Positions 1 to 7,495 of a stretch of 38,648 bases of DNA are shown here, piece by piece. Each line of letters opens with the position of its first letter. Position 1 is the first letter of the stretch. The notes under the pieces are model-generated. The model made no database searches and was not told the origin of the DNA. It was given only the letters and a program-made list of their open reading frames with translations. The stretch lies in the NCBI RefSeq assembly GCF_021699195.1, contig NZ_SSXE01000085.1, forward strand, positions 1-38,648, given 5' to 3'. Source of the stretch: Nonomuraea sp. MG754425. GTDB lineage: Bacteria > Actinomycetota > Actinomycetes > Streptosporangiales > Streptosporangiaceae. The position numbers were made by a program, and so were the translations under genes.

Positions 1-68
1 CTCCAGCACCGACCACCACTGAGACCCTGCCCGTTCGGGCAGGGTCTCAGTGGTGGTCGGTGCTGGAG
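1..68. repeat. Perfect 32-bp inverted repeat at the contig edge (probable fold-back)
   Basis: Bases 1-32 are the exact reverse complement of 37-68, with GTTC as loop. The inner 12 bp of each arm form a credible terminator. The outer 20 bp at 1-20 repeat, in inverse orientation, the last codons and stop of the MFS gene that ends at 47. A natural terminator has no reason to copy coding sequence, so a hairpin-primed fold-back in library or assembly is the likely origin. Confidence 0.9.
21..48 (-). terminator. Hairpin terminator after the MFS gene
   Basis: GAGACCCTGCCC at 21-32 pairs perfectly with GGGCAGGGTCTC at 37-48 around a GTTC loop, overlapping the TGA stop at 47-49 on the minus strand. 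There is no U-tract, which is common in actinobacteria. The sequence left of about position 21 may be artefactual, but the 12-bp core stem is probably real. Confidence 0.6.
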
Positions 69-1564
69 ACGTCGAGGCCGCGTGGGGTGAGCAGCCACAC
101 CGCCAGCGTGCCCGCCAGCATCAGCAGCGCCGCCACCCCGCTGGTCAGGACCAGCGACTCGGTGAACGCCGCCGTCGCCTGCTCGGCCAGCCGTCCGCCG
201 GCGGTGCCCAGTTCGCGGGCGACGTCGAGCGCCCCGCCCAGTGACTCCCGCGCAACGTCCGACCCAGGCCCCGCGTACGCCACCTCGTTCCGGTACGCGG
301 CGGCGGCGACGCTGCCCAGCACGGCCACCCCCAGCGCCCCGCCCAGCTCGTAACTGGTCTCCTCGATGGCGGCGGCGCTGCCCGACTTCGCCGCGGGCGA
401 GCCCGACATGATCGCGGCCGAGGCGATCGCGAGCGAGCCGTTCCCGAGGCCGATCAGCACCAGCGCGATCGCGACCGGCCCGTACGCCAGCGGTCCCGGA
501 GCCGCGTACAGCAGCAGGAACGCCACCCCGGTCAGCAGCAGCCCGCCGGCCAGCACCGTACGGGCGCCGACCCGCGCGGCCAGCGACGGCGCCAGCGGCG
601 AGACGACGACGGCGGCCAGCGCGGCCGGCAGCAGCCGCAGGCCCGTCTCCAGCGGGCTGTACCCCTGGACGAGCTGCATCCACTGCGCGAGCAGCAGCAA
701 CACCGCCGCCATCGCGATCGACGTGACCAGCGCCGTCAGCACCCCGGCCGAGAACGGCGGGCTGCGGAACAGCCGCAGCTCCAGCAGCGGATCGGGCCTG
801 CGCAGGCAGCGCGCCGCGAACCAGCCCAGCGCCACCACCGCCACGGCCGTCGCCACGAGGGCGCCGGGGGAGGTGAGGCCGTACTTGCCGAAGTTCTTGA
901 TCCCGTAGACCAGCGCCACCATGCCGGCCATCGACAGCAGCGTGCTGAGCGCGTCCCAGCGGCCCGGCGCCGGGTTCCTGGACTCGGGCAGCAGGAACAG
1001 CCCGGCGGCGATCGCGGCGGCCATGACCGGCACGTTCACCAGGAACGCGGAGTGCCAACTGAAGTGCTCCAGCAGCAGCCCGGCCACGACCGGCCCCAGT
1101 GCGGCCCCGACCGCGGCCATCGCCGCCCACACGCCCAGCGCCTTGGCGCGCTCGGCGGGGTCGGTGAACAGGTTGCGGATCATGGACAGCGTGGACGGCA
1201 TGATCATCGCGCCTCCGACGCCGAGCAGCGCCCGGACGGCGATCACCTCCAGCGGGCTGTCGGCCGCCAGGATGGCCGTCGAGGCCAGCCCGAACACCGC
1301 GAACCCGGTCATCAGCATGCGCTTGCGGCCCCACCGGTCGCCCAGGGCGCTCACGGTGACCAGCAGCCCGGACAGGACCAGCGCGTACGCGTCCACCATC
1401 CACAGCAGCTCCATCGACTCCGGCCGCAGGTCCTCGGAGATGGCGGGCAGGGCCACGTTCAGCACGGTCATGTCCATGACCACGAGCAGCACGCTGGCCG
1501 ACAGCACCGCCAGGCCCGCCCAGCGCCTCCGCGACGAGACGGGCGGTGTGATGGCCGTCGTCAT
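47..1564 (-). CDS. MFS drug-resistance transporter, DHA2 (EmrB/QacA) family, 14 TM
   Basis: A 505-residue inner-membrane proton antiporter, likely exporting a toxic small molecule. The start MTTAITPPVSSRRRWAGL leads into TM1 carrying VVMDMTVLNVALPAI, the typical DHA2 motif D1 with its Asp. GDRWGRKRML after TM2 is MFS motif A. Repeated Ala/Leu/Val/Gly stretches fit fourteen TM segments. The ATG overlaps the stop of the upstream TetR gene as ATGA (1561-1564), so the two are translationally coupled. The pair is a classic regulator-exporter operon, presumably opened when the TetR protein binds the exported compound. The substrate cannot be told from the sequence. Confidence 0.93.
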   Translation of the reverse strand: MTTAITPPVSSRRRWAGLAVLSASVLLVVMDMTVLNVALPAISEDLRPESMELLWMVDAYALVLSGLLVTVSALGDRWGRKRMLMTGFAVFGLASTAILAADSPLEVIAVRALLGVGGAMIMPSTLSMIRNLFTDPAERAKALGVWAAMAAVGAALGPVVAGLLLEHFSWHSAFLVNVPVMAAAIAAGLFLLPESRNPAPGRWDALSTLLSMAGMVALVYGIKNFGKYGLTSPGALVATAVAVVALGWFAARCLRRPDPLLELRLFRSPPFSAGVLTALVTSIAMAAVLLLLAQWMQLVQGYSPLETGLRLLPAALAAVVVSPLAPSLAARVGARTVLAGGLLLTGVAFLLLYAAPGPLAYGPVAIALVLIGLGNGSLAIASAAIMSGSPAAKSGSAAAIEETSYELGGALGVAVLGSVAAAAYRNEVAYAGPGSDVARESLGGALDVARELGTAGGRLAEQATAAFTESLVLTSGVAALLMLAGTLAVWLLTPRGLDVSSTDHH

Positions 1565-2160
1565 CCTTCCTCCTTCTGCCGGACGGGCCGATGGGCGGGG
1601 GCGGGCGCGGTCCCGTACCGGAAGGTGCCCGTCAGGAGCCTGGGCACCTCACGGCGGGCGACGTCGCCGTTGCGCAGGCTCTCCCGCACGGCGATGAGCA
1701 GCCCGAACACGACGTTGCTGATCCACCGGGCGGGCAGCTCGGCGTTGAGCAGGCCGGCGCGCTGCGCGGTGGCGTAGAACGCGACCTCGCGCTCCTCCAG
1801 TTCCTCGATGCGCCGCCGCACCTCCGGGTGGGCCGCCATGGCCTCGTCCGTCAGGCCGAACCCGTACTCGTCGGTCACCTCGGTCAGGCCCGCCAGCAGC
1901 GCGTCCATGGCCGTGCGCACCGTTTCCGGGTCGGTGGAGCCGGTCGCCGCCACGATGCCGCTGCTCATCTGGACGCGTTCCCACTGGTCGTGGGCGCGGT
2001 GGGCGAGGGCCAGCATCAGGTCCTCGCGGCTGCTGAAGTGGCGGTGCAGGGTGGCCCTGCTGATCCCCACGGCCTCGGCGAGCTGCGTCATGGACGCGGT
2101 CGGGTCCTCGTTGAGGTGGTGGATCGCCGCCTTCATGATCTGGTCGCGCGTCGTCGCCAT
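1561..2160 (-). CDS. TetR/AcrR family regulator of the adjacent exporter
   Basis: A 199-residue DNA-binding repressor. The N-terminal HTH runs from about residue 5 to 50 (RDQIMKAAIHHL, then MTQLAEAVGISRATLHRHFS and REDLMLALAHRA); the rest is the variable ligand-binding domain. I prefer the ATG at 2160; a GTG at 2172 would add four residues, and neither has a clear Shine-Dalgarno, so the message may be leaderless or nearly so. It is the first gene of an operon with the MFS gene. A perfect 18-bp palindrome 21 bp upstream of the ATG is the obvious autoregulatory operator. The effector is unknown. Confidence 0.9.
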   Translation of the reverse strand: MATTRDQIMKAAIHHLNEDPTASMTQLAEAVGISRATLHRHFSSREDLMLALAHRAHDQWERVQMSSGIVAATGSTDPETVRTAMDALLAGLTEVTDEYGFGLTDEAMAAHPEVRRRIEELEEREVAFYATAQRAGLLNAELPARWISNVVFGLLIAVRESLRNGDVARREVPRLLTGTFRYGTAPAPAHRPVRQKEEG

Positions 2161-2180
2161 GTATACATCCACGTATCGTC

Positions 2181-2198
2181 TGAGACATTAATGTCTCA
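2181..2198. promoter_or_regulatory. Perfect palindromic operator for the TetR-MFS operon
   Basis: TGAGACATTAATGTCTCA is an 18-bp perfect dyad in an AT-rich patch between two divergent TetR genes (starts at 2160 minus and 2307 plus). Length and position are typical of a TetR-family dimer site. A second small dyad, ATGTATACAT, at 2159-2168 spans the minus-strand start codon. Confidence 0.75.
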
Positions 2199-2306
2199 TA
2201 TGCTACCCGCAAGTTTCGATCGTGGGTGCCGGCGACGGCCCGGCAGCGAGGGTGTCGCCCTCGCGTCATGGCGACAGAGCGGCAGGTGGGGCTAAGGTGC
2301 GGAGCT

Positions 2307-2852
2307 GTGGTGATCGGTGACGCGCGCACGCGCATCCTGGACGCGGCCGAGGAGCTCTTCGCGGGCGGAGGTTACGACGCCACCCCGACCTCGGTCATCG
2401 CCGGGCTCGCGCAGGTCCCCAAGGGCCTGATCTTCCACTACTTCCCGCGCAAGATCGACGTGCTGGTCGCCCTGGTGAACGAGCGCACCCAGGTGGAGGA
2501 GGACGACCAGGTCGACGCCGTGCCGGGCGACCCGGCGGGCACGCTGGCCCGGCTGGCACGCGGCCTGCCGCTACGCGCCTCACCGGCGATGCGGCGCATC
2601 CTGTTCCGCGAGGCCGACACGCACGGTTCGGTCAAGGAGCGACTCGGACGCCTCAACGGCGAGCTGATCAGGCGCTCCAGATTCGCCCTCGAACTGGCCC
2701 TGCCCGGCACCCGCGGCGACGCGGCCAGGCTGGAGGTGGCCGCGGCCACGTTCGCCGCCGTGCTCATCTACCAGGAGAACCTCTGCCAGCTCACCGGCCA
2801 CCAGATCGACCCCGACGCCGTCGCGGAACTCATCGCCCACGCGCTCGTCTAG
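2307..2852 (+). CDS. TetR/AcrR family transcriptional regulator
   Basis: About 181 residues. The HTH begins almost at once: ARTRILDAAEELFAGGGYDAT, then PTSVIAGLAQVPKGLIFHYFPRK-type helices and KIDVLVALV. The preferred start is the GTG at 2307 behind a GGAG; a second GTG (2310) and ATG at 2268 are possible, and an upstream GTG at 2226 is unlikely because it adds an Arg-rich non-family leader. It is divergent from the TetR-MFS operon and convergent with the WS/DGAT gene, whose open frame runs 273 bp antisense through its 3' end. The target is unknown: the acyltransferase next door or itself. Confidence 0.85.
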   Translation: MVIGDARTRILDAAEELFAGGGYDATPTSVIAGLAQVPKGLIFHYFPRKIDVLVALVNERTQVEEDDQVDAVPGDPAGTLARLARGLPLRASPAMRRILFREADTHGSVKERLGRLNGELIRRSRFALELALPGTRGDAARLEVAAATFAAVLIYQENLCQLTGHQIDPDAVAELIAHALV

Positions 2853-4295
2853 CAGTTCGTCGAGCGCCGCGCGCAGGTGGCCCAGCAGGCCCCACACGTC
2901 GTCCATCCGCTCGGGGCAGGCGACGACGCCGAAGTCGAGCATGCCGTCGTAGGAGAAGCAGGTGATGTTCAGCCCGCCGCTCAGGTCGGTCAGCACCGAC
3001 AGCGGGTAGTACGACAGGATCCGGCCGCCGCACAGGTACAGCGGGAACTGCGGGCCGGGGACGTTGCTGATGATCAGGTTGATCGGCGGGCAGGCCATCC
3101 CCGCCAGCCGGAAGATCGCCGGCGTCGCCAGGCTCGTGACCGGCGCGGGCAGGATCGAGCACAGTTCGCTCAGCCACGTCGCCGGGGCCAGCGCGAAGCG
3201 CCGCTTGGCCACGGCCATCGCCCGGCCCACCGCGCGCAGCCGCTCCTGCGGGTCGGACAGGTGCGTGGGCATGGGCGCGACCATGGCCGAGATCTGGTTG
3301 CCGGCCATTTCCTTGGCCCGCGCCCGGCGCACCGCCACCGGAACCGCCACGACCAGCGGCGACTCGGGCAACGCGGCCCGCTCGCGCAGCCACGAGCGCA
3401 GCGCCGACGTGCACAGGGTCATGACGACGTCGTTCACGCTCAGGCCGTGCGCCTTGGCGACGTTCTTGACGTCCTTGAGCGAGAGCGAGCCGAACGACAG
3501 GCGCCGCTCGGCGCTGATCGGCCCGTTCAGCGGGGTGCGGGGCGCGGTCAGGGGCGGCAGCTCGGGACGGCGGTGCCGCTCGCCCGCCACCAGCCGGGCC
3601 GCCTTCGCGACCAGCTTCGCGCCGGGCAGGCCGCCCACGACCGGGATCGCGTCCAGGTCTTCTGCCGCCCTGAGCACGGACCGGGCGGCGCGGGCGGGAT
3701 GGGTGGCCGTGCGCAGCGCCGCCCCGGCCAGCATCCCGACCAGGTCGGGATCGGCGCTCCGGCCCTCCGGGGGCGCCGGGTCCTGGCCCGCGGGGTGCGG
3801 CGTGTTCCGGGTCAGGTGCCCGTCCGGTGTGAGGTCGAGCAGGGCGGCGAGGGTCTCCGCGCCCGAGACGCCGTCGATCGCGGCGTGGTGCACCTTGGTG
3901 TAGACGGCCACCGTGCCGTCCGCCAGCCCGGTGATCAGGTGCATCTCCCACAGCGGATGCGCCCGGTCGAGGTGGCGGGCGTGCAGGTCGGCGACGGCCT
4001 CGGCGAGCTGCCGGCGCTCGCCCGGCGCGGGCAGCGTCAGCTCGAACAGGTGGTTGCCGAGGTCGAAGCCGGGATCCTCGGTCCAGTACGGGAGGTCGAG
4101 CCCGAGCGGCACCTCGGCCAGGCGCAGGCTGAGCGCGGGGGAGAGGTGCACGCGGTCGAGGAGCAGCCGGGCCAGCGCGTCTTTGGTGACCGCGCCGTCC
4201 GCCGGGTCGAGGATCGCCAGCCCGGCCACGTGAGCGGCGGTCGTGGTCGTTTCGACATTGAGGAACTGGGCGTCGAGTGCGGTCAACTGGCGCAT
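2580..4295 (-). CDS. Wax ester synthase/diacylglycerol acyltransferase (WS/DGAT)
   Basis: Transfers a fatty acyl group from acyl-CoA to diacylglycerol or fatty alcohol, making storage lipid at the membrane face. Visible family features: MRQLTALDAQFLNVE start, PLWEMHLITGL, the catalytic HHAAIDG at about residues 136-142, and the C-terminal PxNLIISNVPGP and GGLNITCFSYDG blocks. AAAGGAGA sits six bases before the ATG. The family normally ends near residue 480, here near position 2850 (LRAALDELLD). The frame continues about 90 further residues, rich in Gly/Ala/Glu, that are simply the antisense of the convergent TetR gene. A one-base shift would place a TAG at 2849-2851, so the true end may be there. 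Confidence 0.88.
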   Translation of the reverse strand: MRQLTALDAQFLNVETTTTAAHVAGLAILDPADGAVTKDALARLLLDRVHLSPALSLRLAEVPLGLDLPYWTEDPGFDLGNHLFELTLPAPGERRQLAEAVADLHARHLDRAHPLWEMHLITGLADGTVAVYTKVHHAAIDGVSGAETLAALLDLTPDGHLTRNTPHPAGQDPAPPEGRSADPDLVGMLAGAALRTATHPARAARSVLRAAEDLDAIPVVGGLPGAKLVAKAARLVAGERHRRPELPPLTAPRTPLNGPISAERRLSFGSLSLKDVKNVAKAHGLSVNDVVMTLCTSALRSWLRERAALPESPLVVAVPVAVRRARAKEMAGNQISAMVAPMPTHLSDPQERLRAVGRAMAVAKRRFALAPATWLSELCSILPAPVTSLATPAIFRLAGMACPPINLIISNVPGPQFPLYLCGGRILSYYPLSVLTDLSGGLNITCFSYDGMLDFGVVACPERMDDVWGLLGHLRAALDELLDERVGDEFRDGVGVDLVAGELAEVLLVDEHGGERGRGHLQPGRVAAGAGQGQFEGESGAPDQLAVEASESLLDRTVRVGLAEQDAPHRR

Positions 4296-4435
4296 TGGCT
4301 CTCCTTTCCCTAGATGTGGCCAGAGTCACATGGGGGGATTTCCTGGAGGTTTCTGCGCGAGTCTTTCAGATGAATTGCAGTGCTTCGTCCAAGGGGAATG
4401 CAAATCTCCTGCTCAGCCGGATCAGTGACAATCTC

Positions 4436-5482
4436 CTATCCATTGACGATATGAATGGGATGTTGCACCACGGCGTCGAAGTGGTAGCCGTACGGATGCC
4501 GTGGCGTGGTGAGGGGCTGGGTGGCTCCGGTCTCGTCGGTGGCGCGCGCCATGAGCAGGCGGGTGCCGGTGCGCCGGGGCGCCCACTCGACGTGCCACGG
4601 CAGCCAGGCCCTGGCCAGGTGCTGTCCGTGGTGCTCGGCCGCGCGCCAGTTCAGCCCGCCGTCGAAGCTGACCTCCACCCGGACGATCCGGCCCCCGCCC
4701 GACCAGGACCGCCCGCGCAGGACGCGCGGCCCCGAGAGCGACAGGCGGGCATTCCAGGCGAGTTCGAACGCGCTTCGCACCGGATTCGTGGTGAGGCCGG
4801 GGTAAAAGATCGTGTTCCACGGGGTGAAGAGCGGCTTGGTGGAGACCTCGATGTCGCCGAGCCATTTGATGGACGCTATTCCGACCCACCCCGGCACCAC
4901 CAGCCGCGCCGGAAATCCATGGTCGGGCGGCAGCGGGACGCCGTTCATCTCATAGGCCACGAGCACGTCGTCCATGGCCTTCGCGACGGGCAGCGGCCTG
5001 CGCACGTGACCGTGATCCTCGAACGGCGCGTCGAGCCCGATGGGCAGCACGTCCACCGCCTCCGGCAGCAGCCCGGCCTCGTTGAGCAGGTGCCTGAGCG
5101 GCACCCCGCGCCAGCGCGCCACGCCGATCGCGCCCAGCCCCCACTGGGTGCCCGGGGCCCCGTCGTGCTGCTGCGTGCGGTAGAAGCGCCGCCCGTTGCC
5201 CGCGCACTCGATCGCCGCGTCGTACGTGCGCGACGGCATCGCGCGCAACTCCTCGTAGCCGAACTCGCGCGGACGCCGCACCCCGGGGCCGTGCACCGCC
5301 AGCCGCCAGGTGGTGGCGTCGATGAGCGGGGTGAAGGTGTGGTTGCGGACGAAGAACCGGTCGTTCGGGGTGTGGTAACCGAGACCCGACATGGACTCCC
5401 AGCGCATCTCGGCGCTGTTGCCATGCACCCGGAACAGGTGGTCGGGCAGCGGTTTCAGGATCGCCGCCGCGGCCTGCCTCAT
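4436..5482 (-). CDS. Sulfite oxidase family molybdopterin-dependent oxidoreductase
   Basis: A 348-residue molybdenum-cofactor enzyme. The SUOX-type Moco domain fills about residues 15-215: NDRFFVRNHTFTP, then AIECAGNGRRF with the molybdenum-ligating Cys at about 93, GVARWRGVPLRHLL, and GFPARLVVPGWVGIASIKWL. The C-terminal Mo-co dimerisation domain has RIVRVEVSFDGGLNW and a WHVEW block. There is no heme domain, and no Tat or Sec signal is visible, so the protein is probably cytoplasmic or wrongly started. The substrate may be sulfite or a sulfoxide; the electron acceptor is not encoded nearby. GAGG lies about nine bases before the ATG. Single-gene unit on the minus strand. Confidence 0.88.
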   Translation of the reverse strand: MRQAAAAILKPLPDHLFRVHGNSAEMRWESMSGLGYHTPNDRFFVRNHTFTPLIDATTWRLAVHGPGVRRPREFGYEELRAMPSRTYDAAIECAGNGRRFYRTQQHDGAPGTQWGLGAIGVARWRGVPLRHLLNEAGLLPEAVDVLPIGLDAPFEDHGHVRRPLPVAKAMDDVLVAYEMNGVPLPPDHGFPARLVVPGWVGIASIKWLGDIEVSTKPLFTPWNTIFYPGLTTNPVRSAFELAWNARLSLSGPRVLRGRSWSGGGRIVRVEVSFDGGLNWRAAEHHGQHLARAWLPWHVEWAPRRTGTRLLMARATDETGATQPLTTPRHPYGYHFDAVVQHPIHIVNG

Positions 5483-5553
5483 GGAGCATCACCTCGTTGT
5501 GACTATTTCCTACCTGGAAACCATTTAATCTCCTCACGCCGTCGTCGTGCACC

Positions 5554-5587
5554 CCTTCGTCGCCGAAAACCGGGCCGGCGACGAAGG
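5554..5587 (-). terminator. Strong hairpin between polX and the molybdoenzyme gene
   Basis: CCTTCGTCGCCG (5554-5565) pairs perfectly with CGGCGACGAAGG (5576-5587) around a 10-nt loop. It lies 112 bp after the polX stop in a 216-bp intergenic stretch (5483-5698) that otherwise holds only the presumed promoter of the molybdoenzyme gene. No U-tract follows. Confidence 0.6.
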
Positions 5588-5698
5588 AACGTTCCCGTTA
5601 GCGCTGGTAGGGCCATACCCGGCGGCGCGCTCCCCGCAACCGGCCCCCGACCTGCAGTGTTCCGGGCGGGGGCGCGGCGGCGGGCGGGCCGCCGCCGC

Positions 5699-7378
5699 TC
5701 AGCGGCCGAGGAAGGCCAGCAGCCGCTCCAGCGGCCAGGTGTTGATGACGTCGTCGGTGGTCAGCCAGGCCCGCTGCGCGATCCCGACGCCGAACCGCTG
5801 GTTGGCCAGATGGGGGATCGCGTGCGAGTCGCTGTCGATCGAGAACTTCACCCCGTGGTGCCGGGCCAGCCGCACCAGGTCGGACGGCAGGTCGGAACGG
5901 TCGGGGAAGGAGTCGATCTCCATGGCGGTGCCGGTGCGGGCGGCGGCGCGGAAGACGGCGTCCCAGTCGGCGTCGACCGGCTCACGCTTGCCGATCTTGC
6001 GGGTGGTGGGGTGGCCGATGATGTCGACGTACGGGTTCTCGCACGCGGTGATGAACCGGCGGGTCATCTCCTCGCGCGGCAGGCCGAAGTGCGAGTGCAC
6101 CGAGGCCACGCACACGTCGAACCCGCGCAGCACCTCCTCCGGCCAGTCGACCGAGCCGTCGGGGGCGATGTTCAGCTCGGTGCCGTGCAGGATGCGCATG
6201 CCGGGGTAGCTCGCCTGCACCTCGGCCACCCGGCCGCGCTGCTCCAGCGCCTTGTCCAGGGTCATGCGCTGCATCGCCAGGTCGGGCGCGTGATCGGTGA
6301 CCGCGTAGTAGGCGTAGCCGCGCGCGGCGGCGGCCGCGACCATGTCCTCCAGGGAGGCGATGCCGTCGGTCAGGTCGGTGTGGGTGTGCAGGTCGCCCTT
6401 GAGGTCGGCCAGTTCGACGAGGACGGGCAACTCGCCGGCGAGCGCCGCCTTGACCTCCCCGCCGTCCTCACGCAGCGGCGGCGGGACGAACTGCATGCCG
6501 AGCGCGTGGTAGATGTCCTCCTCGGACTCGGCGGCGATCACCCGCTCGCCCTCGAACAGGCCGTACTCCGACAGCTTCCAGCCCTTCTTCACCGCCATCT
6601 CCCTGATGGCGACGTTGTGCTCCTTCGAGCCCGTGAAGTACTGCATGGCCGCGCCCCACGACCCGGCCGGCACCACGCGCAGGTCCACCTGCAGGCCGGA
6701 CGTGGTGCGGATCGAGGTCTTCTTCTCGCCGGAGGCGATGACCTCGGCGACGTAGGGCTGGGCGCGGAAGTCGGCCATGACGGACTCCGGCGCCACCGCG
6801 AGGATGTCGATGTCGCCGATCGTGTCCTTCATCCGGCGCAGCGACCCCGCGTAGGCCAGGCGCTCGGCCTTGAGCGAGCCCATCACCTGCTCGGCCAGCG
6901 ACATCGCGACGCCGATGTGCACCCGGCGGCCCGCCTGCTCAAGCTGCTCGATGCCCTTGAGCAGGTTGGCCAGGGTCTTCGGGCCGAGGCCCTTGACGCC
7001 GTCGAGGCGGCCGGAGGTGATGGCCTCGCCCAGCGCCGTGGTGGAGTCGATGCCGTAGTCCTCGAACAGCATGATCGCCGTCTTGGGGCCGAGCGAGGGC
7101 ACCCGGGTCAGCCGCCGCACGCCGTCGGGGACGCGCCCCCGCAGATCGTCGAGCTGCCGGAAGCTGCCCCGCTGCAGGAACTCCTCCATCTTCTTGGCGA
7201 TCGCCTCGCCCACACCGGGCACCGAGCGGACGTCGGCGACCGAGATGTCCTCGGGGAAGCCGGCGATCGCCTTGGCCGCCTTCTGGTAGCTCCGCACCCG
7301 GAAGGCGTCGCCGCCGCTCAGCGCGAACAGCTCCGCGTATTCCTGCAGCGCCGCCGCCGCTTCCTCGTTTGCCCGCAT
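5699..7378 (-). CDS. polX: DNA polymerase X family protein with C-terminal PHP domain
   Basis: About 559 residues, the usual length for bacterial PolX: gap-filling repair polymerase plus a metal-dependent 3'-5' exonuclease/AP endonuclease. Residues 1-70 form the 8-kDa-like domain with helix-hairpin-helix VPGVGEAIAKKMEEFL; a second HhH, GLGPKTLANLL, lies near 130-141. The palm has GSLRRMKDTIGDIDIL with Asp189 and Asp191, and VDLRVV with the third Asp. The PHP domain starts near 327 with DLKGDLHTHTDLTDG and ends with DSDSHAI, giving the expected His/Asp metal ligands. The ATG at 7378 is the only sensible start; the open frame upstream is antisense to the next gene. Transcribed alone on the minus strand. 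Confidence 0.95.
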   Translation of the reverse strand: MRANEEAAAALQEYAELFALSGGDAFRVRSYQKAAKAIAGFPEDISVADVRSVPGVGEAIAKKMEEFLQRGSFRQLDDLRGRVPDGVRRLTRVPSLGPKTAIMLFEDYGIDSTTALGEAITSGRLDGVKGLGPKTLANLLKGIEQLEQAGRRVHIGVAMSLAEQVMGSLKAERLAYAGSLRRMKDTIGDIDILAVAPESVMADFRAQPYVAEVIASGEKKTSIRTTSGLQVDLRVVPAGSWGAAMQYFTGSKEHNVAIREMAVKKGWKLSEYGLFEGERVIAAESEEDIYHALGMQFVPPPLREDGGEVKAALAGELPVLVELADLKGDLHTHTDLTDGIASLEDMVAAAAARGYAYYAVTDHAPDLAMQRMTLDKALEQRGRVAEVQASYPGMRILHGTELNIAPDGSVDWPEEVLRGFDVCVASVHSHFGLPREEMTRRFITACENPYVDIIGHPTTRKIGKREPVDADWDAVFRAAARTGTAMEIDSFPDRSDLPSDLVRLARHHGVKFSIDSDSHAIPHLANQRFGVGIAQRAWLTTDDVINTWPLERLLAFLGR

Positions 7379-7495
7379 GACCCATACCTTAGGGGCCGGG
7401 ACCGACAATCCCGCGTCCCTGGTGATCGCGCTCGCGGCACACCCCGGCGGCGGTGCGCGGGCATGACCCGCTCGGGCCGGGGAAGGTCCGTGGAC

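Noticed and set aside
4277..7495. Very long plus-strand open frame leading into the SDR-DUF2867 gene
   Set aside because: It is antisense to the molybdoenzyme and polX genes, is rich in Arg/Gly/Val/Gln with no family motif, and results from the lack of stops in high-GC DNA. Only the part from 7496 is a real gene.
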